This document shows, in pieces, positions 8,497 through 15,786 of a stretch of 64,000 nucleotides of DNA; position 1 is the stretch's first letter; each line of letters begins with the position of its first letter. This DNA is from Variovorax sp. OAS795. Lineage in GTDB: Bacteria > Pseudomonadota > Gammaproteobacteria > Burkholderiales > Burkholderiaceae_C. The translations under genes were made by a program, and so were the position numbers. The stretch spans positions 372,001-436,000 of the forward strand of contig NZ_JBEPOH010000001.1 in assembly GCF_040546685.1 (NCBI RefSeq). Direction: 5' to 3'. The notes beneath the pieces are model-generated. The model made no database searches. It had not been told where the DNA came from and was given only the letters and a program-made list of their open reading frames with translations.

Positions 8497-9311
8497 GCGC
8501 GCTGCTGCAATGCCCGCAGCCAGCCCAGGCCCGCCGAGGTGCCGCCGGGCGCCATGCCGCGACTCGGCCGGTACTCGCAGCCGATCCAACCCTGCCAGCC
8601 GCCCTCTGCCGACACCTCGTCGATCAGGTCGAACAGATACGGGTAGTTCTGCTCGCCGATGTCGGGCTCGTGGCGTTCGGGCACGCCGGCGATCTGGATG
8701 TGGCCCACGCGGCCGGTCGGCAGGTACTTGCGGATCTTCATCGCCACGTCGCCCTCGACGATCTGGCAGTGGTACAGGTCCATCTGCACCTTGAGGTTGG
8801 GCGCACCCACCATGTCGACGATCTCGTGCGCATGGTCCTGCCGGTTGAGAAAGAAGCGCGGAATGTCGCGCGTGTTGATCGGCTCGATCAGAACGTCGCG
8901 GCCGGCCTTGGCCGCTTCGGCGGCGGCCCAGCGCAGGTTGTCGACGTACACGGGCTGCACGGCCTCGCGCTCCAGGCCTTCGGGCACCAGGCCCGCCATG
9001 ACGTGGATGCGCGGGCAGTCGAGCGCCACCGCATAGTCGATGGCCTTGGCAATGCCTTCGCGGAACTCGCTGTCGCGGCCCGGCAGGCACGCCAGGCCGC
9101 GCTCGCCGCCCTCCCAGTCGCCCGGCGGCGCGTTGAAGAGCACCTGCTGCAGGCCGTTGTCCTTCAGGCGGGCCGCGAGCTCGCGGCGCTCGTAGGGAAA
9201 GGGAAAGAGATATTCAACGGCCTTGAAGCCGTCTTTCGCAGCGGCTTCGAAGCGGTCGAGGAAGTCGAGCTCCGGATAGAGCATCGAGAGGTTGGCGGCG
9301 AATTGGGGCAT
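8493..9311 (-). CDS. otnI: 2-oxo-tetronate isomerase (OtnI/Hyi family)
   Basis: The 272-residue TIM-barrel protein belongs to the hydroxypyruvate isomerase/OtnI family. It begins [21 protein letters not shown], the family opening, and carries the later barrel motifs [33 protein letters not shown] and [16 protein letters not shown], which hold the metal-binding Glu, Asp and His residues. OtnI interconverts 2-oxo- and 3-oxo-tetronate in tetronate catabolism (family knowledge). It lies 18 nt after the class II aldolase gene and overlaps the deaminase gene by 4 nt. Neighbouring otnC, otnK, denD and ltnD homologues strongly support the tetronate role over plain hydroxypyruvate isomerisation. Confidence 0.9.
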   Translation of the reverse strand: MPQFAANLSMLYPELDFLDRFEAAAKDGFKAVEYLFPFPYERRELAARLKDNGLQQVLFNAPPGDWEGGERGLACLPGRDSEFREGIAKAIDYAVALDCPRIHVMAGLVPEGLEREAVQPVYVDNLRWAAAEAAKAGRDVLIEPINTRDIPRFFLNRQDHAHEIVDMVGAPNLKVQMDLYHCQIVEGDVAMKIRKYLPTGRVGHIQIAGVPERHEPDIGEQNYPYLFDLIDEVSAEGGWQGWIGCEYRPSRGMAPGGTSAGLGWLRALQQRA

Positions 9312-9329
9312 GGCGTGTTTCTACTCTGG

Positions 9330-9995
9330 CTACCAGCGCGCACCGAAAGTGCGGCGCAGTTCATCGATCTGTTCGTTGCTCAAGGGCTCGGGTTTGGCGG
9401 GGCCGGTGAGCAGATGGAGTTTGGCGGTTTCCTCGAGTTCCTCGAGCACGGCCATGGCGGCGGCCGGGCTCTCGTGCCAGACGTTGGGGCCGAGGCGTTC
9501 GAGCATCACGGCGCGGATCGGCGTGCCGGCCGCGCCATGGCGTTCGATGGCCTGCGCCACCAGCGCGGCCGCTTCGGGTGCGCCGGGGCGGTGGTATGGA
9601 ACGAGCGGCACGTGGCCGACCTTCATCACGAAATACGGCGTGAGCGGGGGCAGCAGTTCGTCGCCCGTCGCATTCAGCGTGAGCGCGACGCAATGGGTGC
9701 TGTGGGTGTGGATCACGCAGCCCGTGTCCGCATCGAAGCGGCGCACGGCGGCGTAGATGCGCGTGTGCAGCGCGATGGTCTTGCTCGCGCGGTCGCCGCC
9801 GGTCTGGTTGCCTTGCGTGTCGAGCCTGGCCAGGCGCGCCGGGTCCAGGAACCCCAGGCACGCATCGGTAGGCGTGATGAGGAAACCGTCGTCGAGCCGT
9901 ACGCTGATGTTTCCTGCGGTCGCATGCACGTAGCCGCGTTCGAAAAGGCTGCGGCCGACGCGGCAGATTTCTTCGCGGGCTTGGCTTTCTGTCAT
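9330..9995 (-). CDS. otnC: 3-oxo-tetronate 4-phosphate decarboxylase (OtnC, class II aldolase family)
   Basis: 221 residues of the class II aldolase/adducin family. The sequence shows GRSLFERGYVHATAGNISVR near the start (phosphate-binding loop), then a metal-binding histidine pair in IHTHSTH and a third histidine region around VPLVPYHRPG. OtnC decarboxylates 3-oxo-tetronate 4-phosphate to dihydroxyacetone phosphate (family knowledge). In this operon it follows the kinase gene on the minus strand but is separated from it by a 225-bp gap containing a hairpin repeat, unlike the other junctions. Fuculose-phosphate aldolase-like annotation is the alternative; context favours OtnC. Confidence 0.88.
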   Translation of the reverse strand: MTESQAREEICRVGRSLFERGYVHATAGNISVRLDDGFLITPTDACLGFLDPARLARLDTQGNQTGGDRASKTIALHTRIYAAVRRFDADTGCVIHTHSTHCVALTLNATGDELLPPLTPYFVMKVGHVPLVPYHRPGAPEAAALVAQAIERHGAAGTPIRAVMLERLGPNVWHESPAAAMAVLEELEETAKLHLLTGPAKPEPLSNEQIDELRRTFGARW

Positions 9996-10090
9996 GTTTT
10001 TTTATGCGTCGTGTTGTGCTTGTTCAGGGCGCGTGCACAGGCCACCGGGCACCGTCGTTGTGCTGGCTGATCAACGACCGCTCTGACCAA

Positions 10091-10186
10091 CGCTCCCGCT
10101 GGCGGGGTGCCTTGCGCAGCGAAATAAAGGAGGAGCCCGAAGGGCGGGGGATATTCGCGGAGAAAGATACCCCGTCGGCGGGAGCG
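10091..10186. repeat. Imperfect inverted repeat (possible interspersed element) inside the otn operon
   Basis: An 18-bp arm CGCTCCCGCTGGCGGGGT (10091-10108) is matched by ACCCCGTCGGCGGGAGCG (10169-10186), complementary except at two positions, with a 60-bp spacer that itself contains GCCCGAAGGGC. It occupies most of the 225-bp non-coding gap between otnK and otnC on the minus strand. Short frames crossing it on both strands have no recognisable protein features. It could be a dispersed repeat, an mRNA-stabilising or processing hairpin, or an attenuator. Confidence 0.5.
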
Positions 10187-10220
10187 CGCCCTGAACGTGC
10201 TCGAACGCTGAGATTGAACG

Positions 10221-11492
10221 TCATGCCAACACTGTAAATGCCTTGGTGAAGAAATCGTCCCCCCCGAAGTTGCCGGACTTCAGCGCGATGTGCACCGGCG
10301 TGCCTTCAGCAACATCGGTGCGCGCATGGCACCATGGCACGCCCGGATCGATCTGCGGACCGATCTGCATCTGCGCGATGCCCAGCGCCTGCACGCAGGC
10401 ACCCGAGGTTTCCCCGCCCGCCACCACCAGCTGGCGCACGCCGCATTCGACCAGGCCACGCGCAATCGCGGCAATGGTGCGCTCGACCATGGCGCCGGCC
10501 TGCTCGACGCCGAGCCGGCCCTGCACCGACTTGATGGCACCGGCCTCGGCCGTGGAATAGACCAGCACCGGCTGCTTCTCGACGAGCGGCGCGGCCCATG
10601 CCAGGGTCTCGCCCACCACGTCGACACCTGCGGCAATGCGCAGCGGATCGATCGCCATGGCCGCACCGCCGCGCTGGATGAAATCGAGCACCTGCCGGTT
10701 GGTCGCAAGCGAGCAGCTGCCCGAGACCACGGCGCGCAAACCGCCGGCCGGGGGCAGCGCACTGGCCTGCGACGAGGGCGCCAAACCGAAGTTGGCGGGC
10801 AAGCCGATGGCCACGCCCGAGCCCGCCGTGAGCAGCGGCATCCTTGCAAGCGCAGGGCCGAGCCGCAGCAGGTCGTCGTTCGACACCGCATCGACGATGG
10901 CGATCGACACGCCCTCGCCCTTCAGCTGTTCGATGCGCTCCGAGATGGCCGCCGCGCCGCGCGCCACCACCGCATGGTCGATGAGCCCCACCTTGCGCCG
11001 GCACTGCGCCTGCATCACCCGCACCAGGTTCGGATCGGTCATCGGCGTGAGCGGATGGTTCTGCATGCCGCTCTCGTTCAGCAGCACGTCGCCCGCGAAC
11101 AGGTAGCCCTTGAACACCGTGCGCTTGTTGTCGGGGAAGGCCGGCGTGGCGATGGTGAAGTCGCAGTGCAACGCCTCCATCAGCGCCTCGGCCACCGGGC
11201 CGATGTTGCCTTCCGGCGTGCTGTCGAAGGTGGAGCAGTACTTGAAGTAGATCTGCTGCGCGCCCTGCACCTGCAGCCAGTGCAGCGCTTCGAGCGACTG
11301 CGCAATGGCTTCGGCCGGCGCGATGGTGCGCGACTTGAGCGCGACGACCACGGCATCGACATCCGCGTCGAGCGAAGCGGCGGGCACACCGATGGCCTGC
11401 ACCACGCGCATGCCGGCGCGCACGAGGTTGTTGGCCAGGTCGGTGGCGCCGGTGAAATCATCGGCAATGCAGCCCAGCAAGAGTTTCGCCAT
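10221..11492 (-). CDS. otnK: 3-oxo-tetronate kinase (OtnK, four-carbon acid sugar kinase)
   Basis: 423 residues of the DUF1537 four-carbon acid sugar kinase family. The N-terminal substrate domain starts with LLLGCIADDFTGATDLANNL, the family signature with the Asp-Asp pair; FDSTPEGNIGPVAEAL and TPAFPDNKRTVFKGYLF follow. The C-terminal nucleotide domain includes VSGSCSLATNRQVLDF and LVVAGGETSGACVQALG, the glycine-rich ATP site. It phosphorylates 3-oxo-tetronate at O4 before OtnC decarboxylates it. The start ATG at 11492 is 3 nt downstream of the denD stop. High confidence for family and, with its neighbours, for pathway; the stereochemistry of the substrate cannot be told. Confidence 0.93.
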   Translation of the reverse strand: MAKLLLGCIADDFTGATDLANNLVRAGMRVVQAIGVPAASLDADVDAVVVALKSRTIAPAEAIAQSLEALHWLQVQGAQQIYFKYCSTFDSTPEGNIGPVAEALMEALHCDFTIATPAFPDNKRTVFKGYLFAGDVLLNESGMQNHPLTPMTDPNLVRVMQAQCRRKVGLIDHAVVARGAAAISERIEQLKGEGVSIAIVDAVSNDDLLRLGPALARMPLLTAGSGVAIGLPANFGLAPSSQASALPPAGGLRAVVSGSCSLATNRQVLDFIQRGGAAMAIDPLRIAAGVDVVGETLAWAAPLVEKQPVLVYSTAEAGAIKSVQGRLGVEQAGAMVERTIAAIARGLVECGVRQLVVAGGETSGACVQALGIAQMQIGPQIDPGVPWCHARTDVAEGTPVHIALKSGNFGGDDFFTKAFTVLA

Positions 11493-11495
11493 GGT

Positions 11496-12512
11496 TCAGT
11501 CCTTCGCCACGGCCAGCTTGACTGCCCCTGGGTTCTCGCGCACGTACGCGCGAAGGATGGCATCGAAGCTCTCGTCCGCTTTGAGGCCCAGCGCCTCGGC
11601 GCGCGCCGCATGGATGCGGCTCGGCCAGCTGGTCACGATTCTGGCGATGGCCGCATCGGGCTCCCAGTCGATCAGGCCCGTGGCCTCCTTGCCCGCGATG
11701 CGTTCGAGCGCCGCTGCCATCTCGCGCACGGTGGTGGTCAAGGCGGGCAGGTTGACCGCCGTGCGCGCGCCCCATTCGGCGGCGCTGGCGGTGGCCGCGC
11801 GGACGATGCCCGCCACGGTGTTGCCCGGCGATGCCAAGGCAACCGCCGTCTCGGGCGCCACCGGGCAGCGCGCGCGCTCGCCGGACAGGGGCTCGCGCAG
11901 CATGCCGCTCAGGAAGCTCGAGGCCGCGCCGTTGGGCCGGCCCGGCCGCACCGAGACCGTCATGAGCCGCACGTTCCGGCCTTGCACGAAACCCTTGCGG
12001 GTGAAGTCGGCCACCAGCTGCTCGCCGATGAATTTCTGGATGCCGTAGCTGTTCTGCGGCGTCGGCAGCGTGGTGTCCTCGATCACCGTGGGCAGCCGCT
12101 GCTCCGGCGAGTCGCCGAAGACCGCCACCGAGCTGGAGAACACGAACACCGGCGCATGGCCCGCGCGGCGGCAGGCTTCGAGCAGCGCGCGCGTGGTGTC
12201 GAGATTGCTGCGCATGCCGAGGTCGAAATCGGCCTCGCATTCGCCGCTCACCGCGGCAGCCAGATGGAACACGGCATGCGTATCGGCCAGCGGCAGCGCG
12301 CCGCCGGTGGCCTGATCGTGCAGGTCGCCCTGAACGAACTGCACCCGGTTGTCGGCCGCCAGGTCGGCGGGTGGCGGTACGCGGTCGGCCAGCGTGATGC
12401 GCAGGACGGGCTGCGCCGCGCCGCCCGCCAGTGCCAGCGGGCCGCCCGCAAGCAGCGTGCGCGCCAGCCGCGCGCCGACGAAACCGCAGCCGCCGGTGAT
12501 GAGGATGTTCAT
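11496..12512 (-). CDS. denD: D-erythronate dehydrogenase-like NAD-dependent epimerase/dehydratase
   Basis: 338 residues, short-chain dehydrogenase-type (extended epimerase) fold. It opens with the Rossmann motif MNILITGGCGFVGARLARTL, has HLAAAVSG, the Ser-containing FVFSSSVAVFGD strand, and the catalytic pair in NSYGIQKFIGEQL (Tyr-x-x-x-Lys). SVRPGRPNGAASSFLSGMLR is characteristic of the DenD subgroup, which oxidises D-erythronate at C2 to 2-oxo-tetronate (family knowledge). It lies between ltnD and otnK homologues on the same strand, 20 nt after the ltnD stop. The start is the ATG at 12512, directly before the nucleotide-binding motif. Confidence 0.88.
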   Translation of the reverse strand: MNILITGGCGFVGARLARTLLAGGPLALAGGAAQPVLRITLADRVPPPADLAADNRVQFVQGDLHDQATGGALPLADTHAVFHLAAAVSGECEADFDLGMRSNLDTTRALLEACRRAGHAPVFVFSSSVAVFGDSPEQRLPTVIEDTTLPTPQNSYGIQKFIGEQLVADFTRKGFVQGRNVRLMTVSVRPGRPNGAASSFLSGMLREPLSGERARCPVAPETAVALASPGNTVAGIVRAATASAAEWGARTAVNLPALTTTVREMAAALERIAGKEATGLIDWEPDAAIARIVTSWPSRIHAARAEALGLKADESFDAILRAYVRENPGAVKLAVAKD

Positions 12513-12532
12513 GGTGCTTGTCTTCCTTTTTT

Positions 12533-13453
12533 TCAGGCCTTCTTGCCCGCAGCCGGCAGTTCGATGCCGGGAAAAATCTTGATGACCGCGCTGTCGTCCT
12601 CGCGTGCGAAGCCTGCCGTCGACGCCTGCATGAACATCTGGTGCGCGGTGGACGAGAGCGGCAGCGGAAACTTGCTGGCGCGCGCCACGTCGAGCACCAG
12701 GCCCAGGTCCTTCACGAAGATGTCGACCGCCGAGAGCGGCGTGTAGTCGCCCGCCAGCACGTGCGCCATGCGGTTCTCGAACATCCAGCTGTTGCCTGCA
12801 CTGTGCGTGATCACCTCGTACAGCGCGGCCGGGTCCACGCCCTCGCGCAGGCCGAGCGCCATGGCTTCGGCCGCCGCGGCGATGTGCACACCGGCCAGCA
12901 GCTGGTTGATGACCTTGACCTTGCTGCCCGCGCCCGCACGGTCGCCCAGACGATAAACCTTGGCCGCCATGGCGTCGAGCACGCCACCCGCTTTTTCGTA
13001 GGCCGCGGGCGTACCGGCGGTCATCATCGTCATCTGGCCGCTCGCGGCCTTGGCGGCGCCGCCGGAAATCGGCGCGTCGAGGTAAAGGATGCCCTCTGCG
13101 GCCAACCGCGCCTCGAGCGCGACCGACCAGTTCGGGTCCACGGTGGAGCACATCACGAACAGGCTGCCGGGCTTCATGGATGCCGCGCAGCCGGGCGCGC
13201 TGCCGTCGCCGAACAGGACCGACTCGGTCTGCGCCGCGTTGACGACCACGGAAACGACGATGTCGCACTGCGCGCCGAGCGTGGCCAGCGTGTCGCAGGC
13301 CACGCCGCCATCGCGTGCGAAGGCCTGGGCCGCTTCGGGGCGCACGTCGAACACGCGCGGCGCATGGCCCGCGCGGCGCAGCGATTGCGCCATGCCGTTG
13401 CCCATGGCGCCGAGGCCGACGACGCCGACGACGGGTGTATTGCTGTTGGTCAT
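12533..13453 (-). CDS. ltnD: L-threonate dehydrogenase-like NAD-binding protein (LtnD)
   Basis: 306 residues of the beta-hydroxyacid dehydrogenase family. The N-terminal Rossmann motif is VVGVVGLGAMGNGMAQSLRR; the substrate-binding stretch LDAPISGGAAKAASGQMTMM and the catalytic-lysine helix VKVINQLLAGVHIA-containing region are both present. LtnD oxidises L-threonate to 2-oxo-tetronate (family knowledge). With denD next to it, the operon appears able to feed both erythronate and threonate stereoisomers into the OtnI/OtnK/OtnC route. It follows the MFS gene stop region on the minus strand (17 nt). The alternative label 3-hydroxyisobutyrate dehydrogenase is less likely given the neighbours. Confidence 0.9.
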   Translation of the reverse strand: MTNSNTPVVGVVGLGAMGNGMAQSLRRAGHAPRVFDVRPEAAQAFARDGGVACDTLATLGAQCDIVVSVVVNAAQTESVLFGDGSAPGCAASMKPGSLFVMCSTVDPNWSVALEARLAAEGILYLDAPISGGAAKAASGQMTMMTAGTPAAYEKAGGVLDAMAAKVYRLGDRAGAGSKVKVINQLLAGVHIAAAAEAMALGLREGVDPAALYEVITHSAGNSWMFENRMAHVLAGDYTPLSAVDIFVKDLGLVLDVARASKFPLPLSSTAHQMFMQASTAGFAREDDSAVIKIFPGIELPAAGKKA

Positions 13454-13469
13454 GTCAGTCTTCCTTCGA

Positions 13470-14798
13470 TCAGCGATTGACGAGTTGCTTGGGCGTGAGC
13501 CACACGCCGATGGCTCCGAGCACCAGCGCGCCGGCCAGCACGTACATGCCGATCTGCGTGCTGCCGGTGAGGTCCTTCAGGTAGCCGATGAGGTACGGGC
13601 TTGCGAACCCCGCAAGGTTACCCACGGAATTGATGGCTGCAATGCCTGCCGCCGCCGCCGTGCCCGAGAGAAAGGCGGTGGGCAGCGACCAGAAGAGCGG
13701 CGCGCAGGTGAGCACGCCGGCCGCGGCAAGCGAAAGGAACGCCAGCGACACGACCGTGTTCTGCGTGTACGAGGCGGCCACGGTGAAGCCGATGGCACCC
13801 ATGAGCGCCGGCACGATCAGGTGCCAGCGGCGCTCCTGCCGGCGGTCGGCGCTGCGGCCGAAGAGGTTCATGGCGACGATCGCGCAGACAAACGGAATCG
13901 CGCTCAAGAGGCCGATGTGCAGGTTGCCCTTCACGCCCGTGGCCTTGACCAGCGTGGGCAGCCAGAAGGTCAGCGCGTATTGGCCCATGACGAAGGCGAA
14001 GTAGATCAGCGCCATCCACCACACGCGCGCATCGCGGAACACGGCCGCCACCGAGTGCGGTCCCTTCGCGCCGTGCGCCTGGTCGCGCTCGACTTCCCGC
14101 TGCAGCAGCCGTTTCTCGTCGGGATCGAGCCAGCGCGCCTGCTGGATGCCGTTGTCCAGGTAGAGCAGCACCATGATGCCGACCAGGATGGCCGGCGCGG
14201 CTTCGATGAGGAACATCCACTGCCAGCCATGCATGGACGAGACCCCATGGAAGCTGTCCATGATCCATCCCGAGAGCGGATTGCCGAAGATGCCGGCCAC
14301 CGGGATCGCCGACATGAAGACCGCGATGATCCGCGCGCGCCGATGGGCCGGATACCACTGCGTCAGGTAGAGGATCACGCCGGGATAGAAGCCGGCCTCC
14401 GCCACGCCGAGCAGGAAGCGCAGGATGTAGAAGCTGGTCGAGGTTTCCACGAACACGAAACAGGCCGACAACACGCCCCAGGTGATCATGATCCGGGCGA
14501 TCCAGATGCGCGCGCCGACGCGGTTGAGCAGCAGGTTGCTCGGCACCTCGAACAGGAAGTAGCCGAGGAAGAAGATGCCCGCGCCAAGGCCGAACACGGT
14601 TTCGCTGAAGCCCAGGTCCTGTCCCATCTGCAGCTTGGCAAATCCCACGTTCACGCGGTCCAGGTAGGCGACCACGTAGCAGAGCATCAGGAAGGGAACG
14701 AGGCGCCAGAACACCTTGGCGTAGGCACGCTTCTCGAGTGACCCGTCGGCCTGCATGCCTGCGGTGGCGGCCTGGGACGCCTGGAGTGTTGGATTCAT
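13470..14798 (-). CDS. MFS transporter, anion:cation symporter (sugar acid) family
   Basis: 442-residue inner-membrane transporter with about twelve hydrophobic segments. The family signature YLDRVNVGFAKLQM lies in the first helix-loop; DRxN is typical of the ACS family (glucarate, tartrate, phthalate carriers). It also has the loop LTQWYPAHRRARIIAVF between helices 4 and 5. As the first cistron of the tetronate operon it most likely imports erythronate or threonate. I place the start at the ATG 14798; a GTG 11 codons upstream (14831) is possible, and neither has a strong ribosome site. The putative operator at 14860-14882 lies just upstream. Confidence 0.88.
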   Translation of the reverse strand: MNPTLQASQAATAGMQADGSLEKRAYAKVFWRLVPFLMLCYVVAYLDRVNVGFAKLQMGQDLGFSETVFGLGAGIFFLGYFLFEVPSNLLLNRVGARIWIARIMITWGVLSACFVFVETSTSFYILRFLLGVAEAGFYPGVILYLTQWYPAHRRARIIAVFMSAIPVAGIFGNPLSGWIMDSFHGVSSMHGWQWMFLIEAAPAILVGIMVLLYLDNGIQQARWLDPDEKRLLQREVERDQAHGAKGPHSVAAVFRDARVWWMALIYFAFVMGQYALTFWLPTLVKATGVKGNLHIGLLSAIPFVCAIVAMNLFGRSADRRQERRWHLIVPALMGAIGFTVAASYTQNTVVSLAFLSLAAAGVLTCAPLFWSLPTAFLSGTAAAAGIAAINSVGNLAGFASPYLIGYLKDLTGSTQIGMYVLAGALVLGAIGVWLTPKQLVNR

Positions 14799-14859
14799 GG
14801 GGGAGGTCCGTTGGATGAAGAACTGATCCACGCGGTGTGGGGTACAGCGCGCCGTCTCT

Positions 14860-14882
14860 ATTTGTCAGGTCATCATACAAAT
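14860..14882. promoter_or_regulatory. Candidate GntR/FCD operator before the tetronate operon
   Basis: A 23-bp imperfect palindrome with ATTTGT and ACAAAT outer arms (8 of 11 half-site positions complementary) sits about 60 nt upstream of the MFS start and 59 nt downstream of the GntR gene. FCD-type GntR regulators typically bind sites with TTGT...ACAA arms (family knowledge). The regulator gene is adjacent, so local repression relieved by a tetronate intermediate is a reasonable inference. Confidence 0.4.
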
Positions 14883-14940
14883 CTGAATCCGATTGCCCGA
14901 CTCGGGTAAACCCGGAAAACTACACCTCGTTTCCTTTGCC

Positions 14941-15717
14941 CTATTGGCCCGCGGGCCAGTCTTCGACCAGCGGCCGCGCCAGTCGCGCGCCTTCCTGCTG
15001 CCAGAACGCGGGGTCGGCCTGCTCGATGCGGCGGATCGCGTTGTCCATGTGGGACTTGGCGGCCTCGCGGGCGCGCAGCGGATCGCCGGCCTCGATGGCT
15101 TCGACGATCTGCGCATGTTCCTGCGCCACCTCGCGCGCGAAGTCGGCACGGCGCGCCTCATTGGCCCGCGTGACGCGCGTGGCGCCATGCAGGAACTGCC
15201 GCAGGTACTGCAGCGTGCCGATCAGGAACGGATTGCGCGCCGCCTCGGCGATGGCGCGATGAAAGCGCACGTCTTCATCGGCGCCGTTGCCGCCCGCGGC
15301 CACCGCCGCATGCAGCGCGTCGATGGCTTCGCGGATGCGCTGCACGTCCGCGGGTGTGCGCCGCTCGGCGGCCAGCGCGGCCACCTCGGCCTCGAGCGCG
15401 CGGCGCAGCTCGACCATCTGGATCACGGCTTCGCGCGAGGCCACGTGCGGCATCTCGAAGCGCAGCGGCTCCACGCCCGCGGCACGCACGTACACGCCGC
15501 TGCCCTGGCGCGAATCGAGCAGCCCGAGCGACTTGAGCCGCGACACCGCCTCGCGCACCACGGTGCGGCTGACGCCGAATTGCTCGGCCAGCGCAGCCTC
15601 GGTCGGCAGGCGGTCGCCCTCCGACAGGCGCCCGCTCCGCACCTCCGCCGCCAACGCGTCGGCCACCTGGTCGGCCAGGCGAACGGTGGGAGCAACGGAC
15701 TGGAAACGGGCGGTCAT
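14941..15717 (-). CDS. GntR family transcriptional regulator, FadR/FCD subfamily
   Basis: 258 residues. The N-terminal winged helix is unmistakable: LADQVADALAAEVRSGRL, GDRLPTEAALAEQFGVSR, TVVREAVSRLKSLGLL, then RQGSGVYV. The C-terminal FCD all-helical ligand domain has metal-ligand-type residues in DEDVRFHRAIAEAARNPF and a late EHAQIVEAIEAGD. Start: the ATG at 15717, 18 codons inside the longest frame, because the HTH begins about 14 residues after it. It is on the same strand as, and upstream of, the tetronate operon and probably regulates it; a candidate operator lies between. It also lies only 69 nt after the E1 gene, so transcription from there could read in. Confidence 0.9.
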   Translation of the reverse strand: MTARFQSVAPTVRLADQVADALAAEVRSGRLSEGDRLPTEAALAEQFGVSRTVVREAVSRLKSLGLLDSRQGSGVYVRAAGVEPLRFEMPHVASREAVIQMVELRRALEAEVAALAAERRTPADVQRIREAIDALHAAVAAGGNGADEDVRFHRAIAEAARNPFLIGTLQYLRQFLHGATRVTRANEARRADFAREVAQEHAQIVEAIEAGDPLRAREAAKSHMDNAIRRIEQADPAFWQQEGARLARPLVEDWPAGQ

Positions 15718-15786
15718 GGGCTGGGGAGGCGGTGGGTCTGCGACTCTAACGCAGCCCTGCACGATGAACATCCCCGCGGGCGAGGC

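Noticed and set aside
10004..10237. Overlapping small frames on both strands in the otnK-otnC gap
   Set aside because: They span the inverted repeat and lack any protein-like pattern.
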